Part shown: positions 34,701-41,777 of the stretch, piece by piece | How the letters are laid out: every line of letters starts with the position of its first letter | How positions within the stretch are numbered: the first letter of the stretch is position 1 | Assembly (NCBI GenBank): GCA_013140805.1 | Contig: JABFRW010000086.1 | Coordinates: 1-46,021, forward strand | Length of the DNA: 46,021 nucleotides | Source: Candidatus Eisenbacteria bacterium | GTDB lineage: Bacteria; Eisenbacteria; RBG-16-71-46 | Direction: 5' to 3' | Position numbers and translations under genes: made by a program | Notes under the pieces: generated by a model | Seen by the model: only the letters and a program-made list of their open reading frames with translations | The model's database searches: none | Told to the model about the DNA's origin: nothing

Positions 34701-36016
34701 CTCGTTGTGTCTGGCCCCCACGTACCCGAAACGGGGAAAAGCGAATCGGTGACCGTTTGCGCGGTCGGAAACGGGCTCGCAACCGTAAGCGCGGGCGCCT
34801 GAGTATCGCGCCACACAGTTCGAGTCGTCGCAGTCGACAAACTCGCGCTGTTCAACGTCGTGATCGTCAGTGGGTACTTGCCATCGCTCGCCATCGGGAC
34901 GATGTCAGTCAACGTGTCCGGGGCTACGAACGCCGGGCGACTGTTGACTCTCATGGTTCCATACGTCTCATCCGTTACGACCGCAGAGACTTCGATCTGC
35001 GAAGCGGTCGTCACCAACGAGTCGACAGGCCCGAGCCACGTCACGATCGGAGCGGTGTTATCCGTTACGCGGAACCGCACGCTGTCGAGATAAGTGCCGG
35101 AACCGCTCTGGTTGTAGAAGTCGATCCGATTGGTGTCAGCGAGCGTCACCGTCTTAGTCACGGTCGCTACGCCCGTGCCCAAGTCCGCGGCCGACATCAC
35201 CTGCGTGCCGTTGATTGACAGCGTCGCATTGCTCACGCGGTTCGAGCCGTCGGGACCACCGTTGTATAGCCGCACTTGGTAGGGCGATGTGCCGGTGGCG
35301 AGGTTGAACGTGTCGAGCTGGTGCACCGACGAACCCGGCTTGGTGTAGCGCTTGGGTCCAAACACCACGTAGGTCGGATCGTTGACTCGCACGATCCGGA
35401 AGTGGACGAATGTGCCACTCGTGCCTTTGAGCATGACCGTGATCGTGTTCTCACCCGTGACCGGCTCGAAGATACGGGTGATGCTCGGGGTGCTGGTACC
35501 GCACTCACTTGAGCCCACGAACTCGCGCCCTTGAATGTCGACGATCACCTGGCTCACCCGGTTGGTGCCGTTGGTGTTGCCGTTGGTGAAGTCGATCAGG
35601 TACCGATGACCACGGATTGAGTCAGGGGTGAACGCATCCTCGAACACCGTCCAGGTCGAGGACCCGCCAGTCTTGGTGTACTTGGTGACCGCGAACACCA
35701 CCACGGTGTCGAGCGACAGAATGCTCTGGAGTTCGGGGTGACGATCGCCGGACTGACCGTTGCTTGGCAGTTCGGCCTTGGGGGTTTCGTGCGGGGCCTG
35801 GCGCCCCGCAGCGCCGCGTAGCACATCGAGCACGCTCCGCTTTGCGGCGTCAGCGCCGAGTGGCGCGCCACCATTGCCCGCGAGCCCCATGAGCACCAGA
35901 GCAGCCAGTAGCGCCGAAGCAGCAACCCGGCGAACGACTCGCGGCGACTGTCGTGGCGGAGGAATTCGCATTGGCACGTCGTGATCGGTTGTCGTGGACT
36001 CGGGTTCCTTGCTCAT
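28772..36016 (-). CDS. Giant RHS/YD-repeat protein with NHL propeller and HExxH tip domain
   Basis: The 2414-residue secreted protein has a signal/anchor segment at about residues 29-47. Residues 104-210 and 216-318 form a repeated beta domain (VSQVIVDIQGREFV and VSNATLSINGTQVM with TNRV/SNRV). Ig-like and carboxypeptidase-regulatory-like modules follow. An NHL-type propeller (IAIGPDGSIFVGD, IAAPDGAVYIASG patterns) spans roughly 32840-31800. YD repeats run to the RHS core end, with GSVRLVVN, CFGYAGGLWDATSGLARFGARDYDP and NHVDPDGL. The last 139 residues are the variable tip: SSVYFAPGAYDP, HEVAHTRQFQHFG (HExxH at 2340-2344) and a downstream EREARAYE. This resembles the DUF4157 (eCIS-core) metallopeptidase. 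Its ATG overlaps the propeller gene stop (ATGA). The overall order is teneurin-like; protease activity of the tip is inferred. Confidence 0.85.
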   Translation of the reverse strand: MSKEPESTTTDHDVPMRIPPPRQSPRVVRRVAASALLAALVLMGLAGNGGAPLGADAAKRSVLDVLRGAAGRQAPHETPKAELPSNGQSGDRHPELQSILSLDTVVVFAVTKYTKTGGSSTWTVFEDAFTPDSIRGHRYLIDFTNGNTNGTNRVSQVIVDIQGREFVGSSECGTSTPSITRIFEPVTGENTITVMLKGTSGTFVHFRIVRVNDPTYVVFGPKRYTKPGSSVHQLDTFNLATGTSPYQVRLYNGGPDGSNRVSNATLSINGTQVMSAADLGTGVATVTKTVTLADTNRIDFYNQSGSGTYLDSVRFRVTDNTAPIVTWLGPVDSLVTTASQIEVSAVVTDETYGTMRVNSRPAFVAPDTLTDIVPMASDGKYPLTITTLNSASLSTATTRTVWRDTQAPALTVASPFPTAQTVTDSLFPVSGTWGPDTTRTVVTIEDDTVGTGFGGSFADTVLLDLGSNRITIRARDAAGNKTQLTWMVFRKLTVEADTMGVAPSALDPTIVSSFKDQVRFLYAASPPLQTDIDTTVLDPERMAVLHGYVKSRDFGPLANVNVRILGHPEYGMTKTRGNGRFDMLVNGGGQLTVRFNRDGHLESQRSVTPGWNEYAILDTVALIGRTAVRSEVNLALNQMVRSRFKTDANGDRNVRLFFQAGTTVKIGRAPGDTVTLSNTKVGVRITEYTVGADGENAMPGALPPTTAYTYCVDLRLDESDTLWIPGEPEPGVVFSKPVSRYVRNFLHFPVGTAVPVGTYDPWSGQWKAGKDAYVLAILSTSGGSATIDSDGNGLADGSGRLDSLGISADELIVLAQEFAVGDTLWRAVHDHFSTPDDNVNVDQAAAQQSFAAGRAGQPMELAENPSLCHGCVIEVENRVLGEEVPIVGTPYSLHYRSFRMPGDVAMRTLRIQVSGDSVPPNVSQIITRLEVAGQRLEQSFTGNASTLKNKIAEIKWDGRDVFGRLVQGAIEALVAVGYRSAPNWRAGAGGRGGPSFNAAGARGAFLGLASGDRSERWISWSRRRVSLGAPGAGSAGLGGWTISPHHFYDVTGRGTLYYGDGRVDLGERTYPVITTVIPGTSINANDVAIGPDGAIYTSSGNAIVKWSSKGVFIAIIAGKSTSGSYSDGVLGTDTYLTGARQLTVARDGSVYFVMDTEASNNCQRVIRIGTDGYVRSIAGDGTRHAGVNYGDGGRADTCGFSVPSAIAIGPDGSIFVGDRETYSVRRIGPDGYIDRYAGTGVEASTATSGRADSTAIGAPSGLACDAAGNLFIAEAGSLRVRKVAPDGSMVTLLDNVTSSFWPYDLVAAPDGAVYIASGPDNPTLIKRVHRLDPDGTLTVIAGGGPGASEYLADGIPALGAHLAVSYGIASAPDGSLFLAQGGVRRIGASERGESIDEFSVTSEDGSEIYFFSLNGRHLRTRDALTGAVRYRFAYDGGGRLSSIHDMNGDATTVTRSSGVPTMITGPFGQETDLTLENGFLKTVTNPAGEPFTLTFGTNGLLTKAKDALDREHTYSFNAEDGRLDSEADPAGGSQALSTVFSGTTREVTRTTGMARVSKFSVTDLFDGSRQHRVIGTNGLLTYQSDSADAKIRRWAPSGLLMVDSLGREPRFGMLRPMPRLTTEKLPSGIARTSEASRTYSGGFDPPTTHGTVSSSFEINDRTAATTEFNSSTRELTLTSAEGRTATATVDSAGRPLMVTIPGLEPITFKYDQRGRDSVIAQAGRGVRFSYDASGRLSVLRDTLGRMTTFGYDNADRLTSQTMPGGRSIAFDYDAVGNLTSVAPPGRPAHEFDYTAVNLTDKYRPPAAGLAASLTQYLYNSDEQVFRILRPDSSNVTLIYGSSNGRLESIAIPRGTLNLSYSSASGLLSGVTSPDGVTLAFGYDGPADTVTTWSGAVTGSVSVSLNRDFRVSSQRVNAGSPMIYGYDDDGLVTRAGPLTIARDADNGLMTGTTLASSTIASVEAYNGFGEPLVSALARGSDTLWKASYTRDGLGRITGISESVLGTTTAYVYAYSDTGFLKSVSTAGTVTELYAYDGNGNRSQFNSPGDSASALNDDDQDRQLRYKDTRYTYTASGELATSITGTDTTRFTYDPLGNLIKIRFQSTDSLNYLVDGRNRRVARKWNGVVTRKWLYQDQLEPVAELNGSDSLLVRYVYATKSHVPDLMIKGDTTYRIVSDHLGSVRLVVNATSGWIAERMDYDGYGRLITDTNPGFQCFGYAGGLWDATSGLARFGARDYDPRVGRWTRRDPVLFAAGSPNLQQYCASEPINHVDPDGLMPIPDCARGILAAYFPGFDLGSVQLFPNSHPPDGASAITLGSSVYFAPGAYDPFSSRGLALIGHEVAHTRQFQHFGVIGFMTRYTTDYLKGQLAGLGHDEAYLQIGFEREARAYERVIREGLRAEYGDRDPCPEGDCE

Positions 36017-38022
36017 CGGACCAGCACCACTTTGCGAGAGAGGGTGCGTGAGCCCTGGGTAAGTCTCACGAAGTAGACACCGGTGCGCGTGCCACTGGCC
36101 GGGCGGATCTCGGCCGAGCGCTGCCCCGGGAGGTACTCGGCCAGCGTCCGGCTTGCCACCCGTCGGCCGGCCACATCAATCAGTTCGAGGCGAGGCGCAG
36201 GGCCGCGAGGCAAGGCGAACTCGATCCGAATCACGTCCGATCCGGGTGGACTCCAAGCGCGTTGAAGTGCCAGTTCAAGCGGCGTGACCGGCACCTGCAC
36301 GCGAATCGGCGTGAGGAACCGCTCCTCCTCGCCGATTGAGACCGACAGGCTGTAGCCGACCTCTCGACCTTCGGGTGCTTGCGCATCCTCCATCGCAATC
36401 TGACCACGGCCGTCGGGGATGAGCGTTGCGAGTTCTCGCAGTTCGCCCCCCTCTTCGATCCGGTAGGCGCGATAGGTCGCTGGGGTCTTGCGGTCAACGC
36501 TCCAGGTGAAGCGCACCCGACCGGGATCGATCGAAGTCTCGATCAACTGGGGCCGTATGACGCTTTGACCGGCGAGCAACAGCGAACCGCCGGCGGGCTG
36601 GTTCGCGGTATCGACCCAGGTGACGATCGCGCCGCCATTTCCATCGGGCGCGAGAGCCGGAGCAAACTGTTCGCCTGAGGCCACGCACACCGCGAACCCC
36701 TGCTCGGGCCAGCTAGCATGACGACTTCCCGCGGCCGCCACTCGTTGGGCAAAGATGTCGCCGTCGTCGTCGAGTCGGCGGTCAACCCAGGCGACTGTGG
36801 CACCACCGTCGCCGTCGGCAAGGATTGCTGGCGCGTCGAAGCCGACGGGGCCCGCACAGAGCGCCGCCCCGTTGGCTGGCCAGCCAGGCGCTACGGCCGC
36901 GCCTGCAATCAGCCGCACGAGACGAACGGATTCGTTACCAGCGCCACGCTCGCTCCACCCAATGAGCGCGCCCGCGCCGTCAGCGAGCATCGTCGGCGGG
37001 CCAACCATTGTGCCAGTGGCGAGCAATCGTGGGCTCTCAAGCGCGTGCAGCGGTGGCTGACTCACATTCACCGTCGCGGCCAGCAGTCGTGCCGCTTCAA
37101 GACTTTCCTCACGCCACACGAGCAACAGCTCATCGTTGGCGAGTCGAAGCGTCCTGAGGAGGGTCACTTGGAACTCAGGTGCGCCAACCACTAGTTCTGC
37201 ACCCTCGGCTGGCCAAGCCCCATCGCGCGTGCCACTGGCCGAAACGCGCTGTGCCCGCACTCCGAGCCGGCGTCCAGAGCGTTCGAGCCACACGAGCACC
37301 GCTCCGCCCGTGCCGTCCGACATGATCTGCGGATGTGCCTGCTCCGACCCACTCTCCGAAACGCGCAAGCCACCCGCGGGCCACTCCTGAGTCAGGGTTC
37401 CGGCGCCAGTCAGCCGAGTGACGTAGATGGCGCTCGTTTGCGCCCCGCGATGCTCCTGCCAAGCGACGAACACCCCGCCCGCTCCATCGCTGCACAGAGA
37501 CGGATACTCACGCGCGCCAGCGAAGTCTGCGACTGAAGTCGCGTCGATGCTCCAGCCCTCGGCGACGGATCCGCCACTCGTCAGGCGCTGGACGAGGACG
37601 TCGGGCTCGCTTCGGCGCGAGGCCGTCCATGCCACGAAGATGCCGCCGTTGCCATCGGACACGGCGTGACGCGCAAGGCCATGTGGGGAGCCCGTGCAGT
37701 CCCGCGTCGAGTCCGGCACCCAGGCGGAGTCGAGCATCGCCGAGCCGAGGATCCGCTGAGCACGCACTTCGAACGGTGTGCCGGTGCGTAGATCGGTGCA
37801 GTTGGCGGGCTTGCCGCGACTACTCGTATCGCCCGGCGCGAGCACACTTCGGTCTGGAAGGCTCGGCTGGGAGTTGCGCGGCTGGCTGGACGAGTTCGCG
37901 GGAATTGCCGCGAACAGCTGCAATGCGAGCGCGCCGAATGAGATAAACCATGCGAGCGAGGGTGCGGTGGGAACAAACAGGCCAAGCAGTAGCCGGCGGG
38001 CAGTGCGTCGAGTGGAGTCCAT
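36013..38022 (-). CDS. Secreted propeller protein with T9SS-type C-terminal sorting domain
   Basis: The 669-residue protein has an N-terminal hydrophobic signal (RLLLGLFVPTAPSLAWFISFGALALQL). About six DGxGGxxVxW repeats form a likely beta-propeller: SDGNGGIFVAW, SDGAGGVFVAW, SDGTGGAVLVW, ADGAGALIGW, ADGDGGATVAW and PDGNGGAIVTW. A fibronectin-like segment follows, then a C-terminal sorting-type domain (RLELIDVAGRRVASRTL, GVYFVRLTQGSRTLSRKVVLVR). That ending is typical of type IX secretion cargo or FlgD-like domains in FCB bacteria. Its stop overlaps the RHS start, so it is the first gene of an operon with the RHS protein. A role as carrier or surface partner of the RHS protein is possible but unproven. 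Confidence 0.8.
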   Translation of the reverse strand: MDSTRRTARRLLLGLFVPTAPSLAWFISFGALALQLFAAIPANSSSQPRNSQPSLPDRSVLAPGDTSSRGKPANCTDLRTGTPFEVRAQRILGSAMLDSAWVPDSTRDCTGSPHGLARHAVSDGNGGIFVAWTASRRSEPDVLVQRLTSGGSVAEGWSIDATSVADFAGAREYPSLCSDGAGGVFVAWQEHRGAQTSAIYVTRLTGAGTLTQEWPAGGLRVSESGSEQAHPQIMSDGTGGAVLVWLERSGRRLGVRAQRVSASGTRDGAWPAEGAELVVGAPEFQVTLLRTLRLANDELLLVWREESLEAARLLAATVNVSQPPLHALESPRLLATGTMVGPPTMLADGAGALIGWSERGAGNESVRLVRLIAGAAVAPGWPANGAALCAGPVGFDAPAILADGDGGATVAWVDRRLDDDGDIFAQRVAAAGSRHASWPEQGFAVCVASGEQFAPALAPDGNGGAIVTWVDTANQPAGGSLLLAGQSVIRPQLIETSIDPGRVRFTWSVDRKTPATYRAYRIEEGGELRELATLIPDGRGQIAMEDAQAPEGREVGYSLSVSIGEEERFLTPIRVQVPVTPLELALQRAWSPPGSDVIRIEFALPRGPAPRLELIDVAGRRVASRTLAEYLPGQRSAEIRPASGTRTGVYFVRLTQGSRTLSRKVVLVR

Positions 38023-38225
38023 TCACGTCTCACGAGTCGGTGGTGGGTTGAAGCGAACAGATCGCCCGATGCTCGTTTCGCTGCTGGCCACCATGCGCCC
38101 GTGATCACCGTCAAGGCAATGAAAAAATTTTCCGCCCTCGTAGCAGCTCGACGGAGCCACCTCCAACCAACGCTAGCGCGAACAAAACGCTGCAGTGAAC
38201 ATCATCGCCGTGGACGTTTCCGAGG

Positions 38226-38981
38226 CTATTGGCAGGCCGTTGGATTCGACGTCCGCCAGGTCACACAGCTGAACGCGTACGTCCCACCATCCGGATCGGG
38301 TCGTCGGCCGTTGATGACGATCGTGTAGTAACCGACCGGGTCGCCCGAACACTCGGGATAGATGCAGGACACATCGCGAAAGACATACGGTACTCCGGCG
38401 CGCAGGAGAAGTGGCGGCGCGTAGTTTGGATCGTAGCCACACCCAGAACTTGCCCCACCCGGCCAGATGTGGAATGCGGTGACCAGGAGGTCCTCAGTAG
38501 GCGTCACTTGGAGTGCGAACCCTGGGCAGTTTGGATTGGTCGGCGCGACCGGAAAGAGCGCGATCGTGGGCGTGTTGAGATTGCGGATGTACACACCGGC
38601 GGTTCCTTCGGCGCTCCCACCGTGACCGTCGCTCACGGTCACGAAGATCGTGTCACGGCCCCACCCCGACGTGGCGACGTAGGTGGCCGTCGTCGCAGTC
38701 GGCCCACTCGAGTTGACGGTGCCGTACTTGGCCCGCCAGCTGAGGGTCAGTTGGTCGCCGTCAGGATCCGCGGGCGTAGCCGTCAACTGAGCGGTCTGAC
38801 CAGGGTTGAAGACGGTTTGGCTGATGTTGAGGTTGACCGTTGGCGCGTGATTGCCTCCGCCCCCACCGCCAGGTGGTGCAGTCGGACCGTCACTTCCGCC
38901 TCCACAGCCGAAGGCGATGGAGACGAGAAGGAAAGCGGAGAGTGGCATCAGCAGTCGCGAAAAGTGCCGCTTCGGAGTCAT
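38226..38981 (-). CDS. Lipoprotein with Ig/PKD-like domain
   Basis: The 251-residue protein starts at ATG 38981, with AAGGAG about seven bases upstream. The signal peptide ends in a lipobox (LLVSIAFGC). A Gly/Pro linker leads to an Ig/PKD-type domain (APTVNLNISQTVFNPGQTAQLTATPADPDGDQLTLSWRAKYG, then DTIFVTVSDGHGGSAEG). A Cys-rich C-terminal beta domain has six cysteines and the motif YYTIVINGRRPDPDGGTY. It is likely anchored in the envelope. The ATG overlaps the stop of the short recombinase (ATGA), an odd pairing. Function unknown; it may bind a ligand or surface sugar. Confidence 0.72.
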   Translation of the reverse strand: MTPKRHFSRLLMPLSAFLLVSIAFGCGGGSDGPTAPPGGGGGGNHAPTVNLNISQTVFNPGQTAQLTATPADPDGDQLTLSWRAKYGTVNSSGPTATTATYVATSGWGRDTIFVTVSDGHGGSAEGTAGVYIRNLNTPTIALFPVAPTNPNCPGFALQVTPTEDLLVTAFHIWPGGASSGCGYDPNYAPPLLLRAGVPYVFRDVSCIYPECSGDPVGYYTIVINGRRPDPDGGTYAFSCVTWRTSNPTACQ

Positions 38982-39622
38982 AGCGTTGCTCCTTCTGCGG
39001 GGGCAGTTGGTGGGGCGGAGGAAGGCGAGATGGGTCGCGCGGGTTGAACGATCCACGGCGAACGCTCGAGCTTCTTGAACAGCGCTTCGCGATGGCGGTC
39101 GGTGATGCGGGCGTAGATCGCGGTCGAGCGGATGTTCCGATGACCCAGGTGGTCCTGGACGAACTCCAGTGACGCTCCGGCATCGAGCAGATGCGTGGCG
39201 ATTGAGTGGCGGAGTGAATGCGTGGTGATGTGTCTCGGTAGCTGGGCGAGATCGCGATAGCGGACGAAGCGGAGCTGAATCTGCCGACGCTGGAGCGGCC
39301 CCGCGCGGCCGACGAACAGCGGCTCGTCCGGCGTGCCGAAGGTTTGGGTCGTATGCGCGCGCAAGAGCGCGGCCGTGCCGGCGAAGAGGATCTGCTCACT
39401 CCAAACGCCGCCCTTGAGGCGCCGAACAAGAAGCCGACCACGACCTAGGTCCACGTCCGCTCGCCGTAGCAGGAGGACTTCGCCGACTCGGAGCCCGTGG
39501 TGATACATGAGGGTGAAGAGCGCGCGGTCGCGGGGATTCGCGATCACCGCGAAGAAGCGCTCGACTTCGGGCTGCGTGAGATACCTAGGCGGGAGTTGAT
39601 GAGGGTGCGGAAGAATGGACAA
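38978..39622 (-). CDS. Short XerC/D-type tyrosine recombinase (catalytic domain only)
   Basis: The 214-residue protein contains the entire catalytic set: Arg45 (HHGLRVGEVLLLRRADVD), Lys70 (RRLKGG), His135 and Arg138 (HSLRHS), His161 (GHRN) and Tyr170 (IYARI). The core-binding N-terminal domain of normal XerC/D proteins is absent, so it is about 80-90 residues shorter at the front. The TTG start at 39622 has no strong ribosome binding site, and no missing domain is visible upstream. It may be a truncated gene or one of the known small recombinases. The stop overlaps the lipoprotein start by four bases. Confidence 0.7.
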   Translation of the reverse strand: MSILPHPHQLPPRYLTQPEVERFFAVIANPRDRALFTLMYHHGLRVGEVLLLRRADVDLGRGRLLVRRLKGGVWSEQILFAGTAALLRAHTTQTFGTPDEPLFVGRAGPLQRRQIQLRFVRYRDLAQLPRHITTHSLRHSIATHLLDAGASLEFVQDHLGHRNIRSTAIYARITDRHREALFKKLERSPWIVQPARPISPSSAPPTAPAEGATL

Positions 39623-39809
39623 GGGGAGCGTGGTGAATTGCTCGACGGCCCCGCCACTGCGCGTACTAGCAGAAACGCGCAGTGGGCGCCGAGGACGCGA
39701 GATTCGGCGGGAGGTCTAGTTGGGCAGGGCGGCCACGAAGCCATCCACTGGCTTGCGGGCCGGCTCAGACGCAGCAGAATTCAGGGGGAAATGTGCCGCG
39801 GAGCTTGGG

Positions 39810-39837
39810 AGTGCGCGCTTCTGCTAGAAGGCGCACT
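39810..39837. terminator. Hairpin downstream of the DUF2726-like gene
   Basis: AGTGCGC and GCGCACT (39810-39816, 39831-39837) pair, and CTTCT/AGAAG extend the stem with a one-base bulge and three-base loop. It lies about 60 bases beyond the stop of the minus-strand gene at 39896. No T-run is present. The surrounding 273-base gap between 39623 and 39895 holds no other feature I can support. Confidence 0.4.
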
Positions 39838-39895
39838 GTTGAAGAATACAGGAGCCGTGAGAGAGATCAAGCCCAAGACGCCAACTCATTTCCAG

Positions 39896-40780
39896 CTACC
39901 GAGGCTGTCGGCCCACCAGCTGTTCGAGGGCGAGCAGAAGGGCGATCTCCTTCGCCAGCGTCGGGCCGTAGTAGTTCGGCAGCTCGAAGCGAGGCAACCA
40001 CACGACTCGCTCAATCCGCTCACCGGACTGTGTCTCGACCCAGACACGAGCACCCTCCCGCTCTGCGGACGCCATTGCCGCCAAGCGCTCGTCGATCGAT
40101 CCTTCGGGTAGCGGCGGATCGAAGAGTCCCTCGGATCCATGCGCCGGGTGGTTAGTCTCCATTTCAAGTTCCGCGATGCGCGCGTGGATCGGGCTATGCT
40201 CAAAGTCAGCCTCCACTTCGACACCGATTACCCAGTCTTGCACGCGCTCCTGTCGCTCATCCTCGGTGAGGCTTTGAAACTCCTCCACCGAGAGCCCGAT
40301 TTCCTCCGGGTCGAATGCCTCGAGCCGTGCACGCGTTGCGCGCCGCGCCATGACCTCACCAATGACTGCGTCCAGGATCGAGCTCTTCGTTCCCCTGGAA
40401 AGCGATTCGAAATATCGTGACCCGACCACCAGATACGGCGTGCCTGAAGACTTGGCTACCACAAGTTTGAGCCGAATAAGTCGACTCCACGGTGCGCTGG
40501 TTGGCAGGACCGGCTGGTAGTGGTCGCCGACGTTGACGCCGTCTCCGAGCTCATCGAAATCGACGCACAAGACGGCATTGCCACTCTCATCGCAGAGTGT
40601 GTACGGCACCGTCGCACTGGACAGGGCCGAGCCAAAGGCCACGTCCTCCACACCCGCGAGATCGAAGATGTTGCCGAACGGCAGTCCGTAGAAGACTCGA
40701 TACCGGTCCCCCCACTGCTGGTTGAGACTCAGAAAGTGTTCCTGCTGTTGCGGGGACGAGAACACGCCACTATCCGACAC
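39896..40780 (-). CDS. Hypothetical protein, possibly with a DUF2726-like nuclease-type domain
   Basis: The 294-residue protein starts at GTG 40780, with GGGAGG about five bases upstream. Residues about 13-120 (FLSLNQQWGDRYRVFYGLPFGNIFDL, TLCDESGNAVLCVDFDELGDG, RLIRLKLVVAKSSGTPYLVV) show a weak resemblance to the DUF2726 restriction-endonuclease-like pattern. The Asp and Glu/Lys positions cannot be fixed with confidence. The C-terminal 170 residues are acidic and helical. It is downstream of the TIR operon on the same strand, separated by 105 bases. Domain assignment is tentative. Confidence 0.45.
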   Translation of the reverse strand: MSDSGVFSSPQQQEHFLSLNQQWGDRYRVFYGLPFGNIFDLAGVEDVAFGSALSSATVPYTLCDESGNAVLCVDFDELGDGVNVGDHYQPVLPTSAPWSRLIRLKLVVAKSSGTPYLVVGSRYFESLSRGTKSSILDAVIGEVMARRATRARLEAFDPEEIGLSVEEFQSLTEDERQERVQDWVIGVEVEADFEHSPIHARIAELEMETNHPAHGSEGLFDPPLPEGSIDERLAAMASAEREGARVWVETQSGERIERVVWLPRFELPNYYGPTLAKEIALLLALEQLVGRQPR

Positions 40781-40885
40781 ACGACCTCCCTCGACAGGTT
40801 TCGAACCTAATGCTCATGCCGGGATTGAACCGGTCAGGAACATCTCGCGGAATTCCGCAGCCCCAGCCCGACCCCAGAAATCGCG

Positions 40886-41524
40886 TCACTGCGACGGTAG
40901 CTCGGCATTCACACGAGTGAGCCAATCGCGAAACGAGAACAGCCGAGACGGCGATATGGTCACGTACATCGGCGGATACGCACGCGACTGAAAATAGGCT
41001 GCCGGGATTTGCTGACGCTGGATTACGCCAAGGACAATGCAATCGGTCCAAGCGAACGTCATTTCGTACTCACTCCATAGTGCTTCGCGCCTCCAGCGCG
41101 CTCCAGTCTCGAGAAGTGAAGCAACCCCGGCGTTCAGAGCTTCAATCTGTGCTAGGTCGACAAATACCTCGGTACTCGACTGATACCCTGGCCCTTCGCG
41201 AACCGGGTCGAGCCAAGAGTTCGGAAGCTCTGGCGGCGGCGACTCGAAACGTCTGGTGTATGGGTTGCTTGGCGGCTCTTTGACTGCTTCGGACCGAATT
41301 ACGAAGCGAAGGCCTCGCGCGATTGCGCTTGCAGACTGGTCCTCGCGTAGCGCGAGTGCTTCGACATGCACGTGTTCCTCCACCAGGCAGAACTCCGCAT
41401 GCCGGATGCGGTAGGCGGGACGCCGAAGCCGGCGGTATTCAATCTCGAGTCGCGGGCAGGCCCTTCCTTCCTCGTCCGTTTCGGCTCGTGGCTCCGCGGT
41501 TGCTCTTGCCGACGGGGCGCTCAC
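40886..41524 (-). CDS. Hypothetical third gene of the TIR operon
   Basis: The 212-residue protein starts at GTG 41524, which overlaps the stop of the zinc-ribbon gene (GTGA), so it is translationally coupled to it. It has an Arg/Glu-rich N-terminus and mixed alpha/beta segments (FCLVEEHVHVEALALRED, FVDLAQIEALNAGVASLLE, MTFAWTDCIVLGVIQRQQIPAAYFQS). No family is recognised. The upstream GTG 41563 would overlap the neighbour further and is less likely. Its coupling to the zinc-ribbon gene suggests a shared role with the TIR protein. Confidence 0.55.
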   Translation of the reverse strand: MSAPSARATAEPRAETDEEGRACPRLEIEYRRLRRPAYRIRHAEFCLVEEHVHVEALALREDQSASAIARGLRFVIRSEAVKEPPSNPYTRRFESPPPELPNSWLDPVREGPGYQSSTEVFVDLAQIEALNAGVASLLETGARWRREALWSEYEMTFAWTDCIVLGVIQRQQIPAAYFQSRAYPPMYVTISPSRLFSFRDWLTRVNAELPSQ

Positions 41525-41754
41525 GCTGGCCCGCCAGTTTCGCGCTCTTCGCAGCCGACACACACTATCGGGGCCTCGACTTCGCGAAGGGAGCCGTCAG
41601 GAACCTCGCCGAAGAGTCGACCCGTGTCGTTGACATACAGGCGAAAGTTTGGCCCTTCATTCACGTTTCGCTCACGGAAGACGTCCAATCCACACTCGCC
41701 GCATGCAAGCGGCCAGTGTCCTGGATGCGCGCTCCTGGCTCTTCCCCCCTCCAA
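41521..41754 (-). CDS. Small zinc-knuckle-like protein in the TIR operon
   Basis: The 77-residue protein has two CxxC pairs, CGEC (residues about 18-21) and CVGC (about 65-68), separated by a beta-like stretch (FRLYVNDTGRLFGEVPDGS). This is consistent with a zinc ribbon. It begins 23 bases after the stop of the TIR gene and overlaps the next gene by four bases. The TIR protein itself also carries a zinc ribbon, so a shared architecture is likely. No family name is assigned. Confidence 0.55.
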   Translation of the reverse strand: MEGGRARSAHPGHWPLACGECGLDVFRERNVNEGPNFRLYVNDTGRLFGEVPDGSLREVEAPIVCVGCEERETGGPA

Positions 41755-41777
41755 TGGAACACCTCCTGTGAATTCAG

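Noticed and set aside
40818-40845. T-arm-like sequence (minus-strand CCGGTTCAATCCCGG)
   Set aside because: No acceptor, D or anticodon arm surrounds it, so it is not a tRNA or a clear tRNA fragment.
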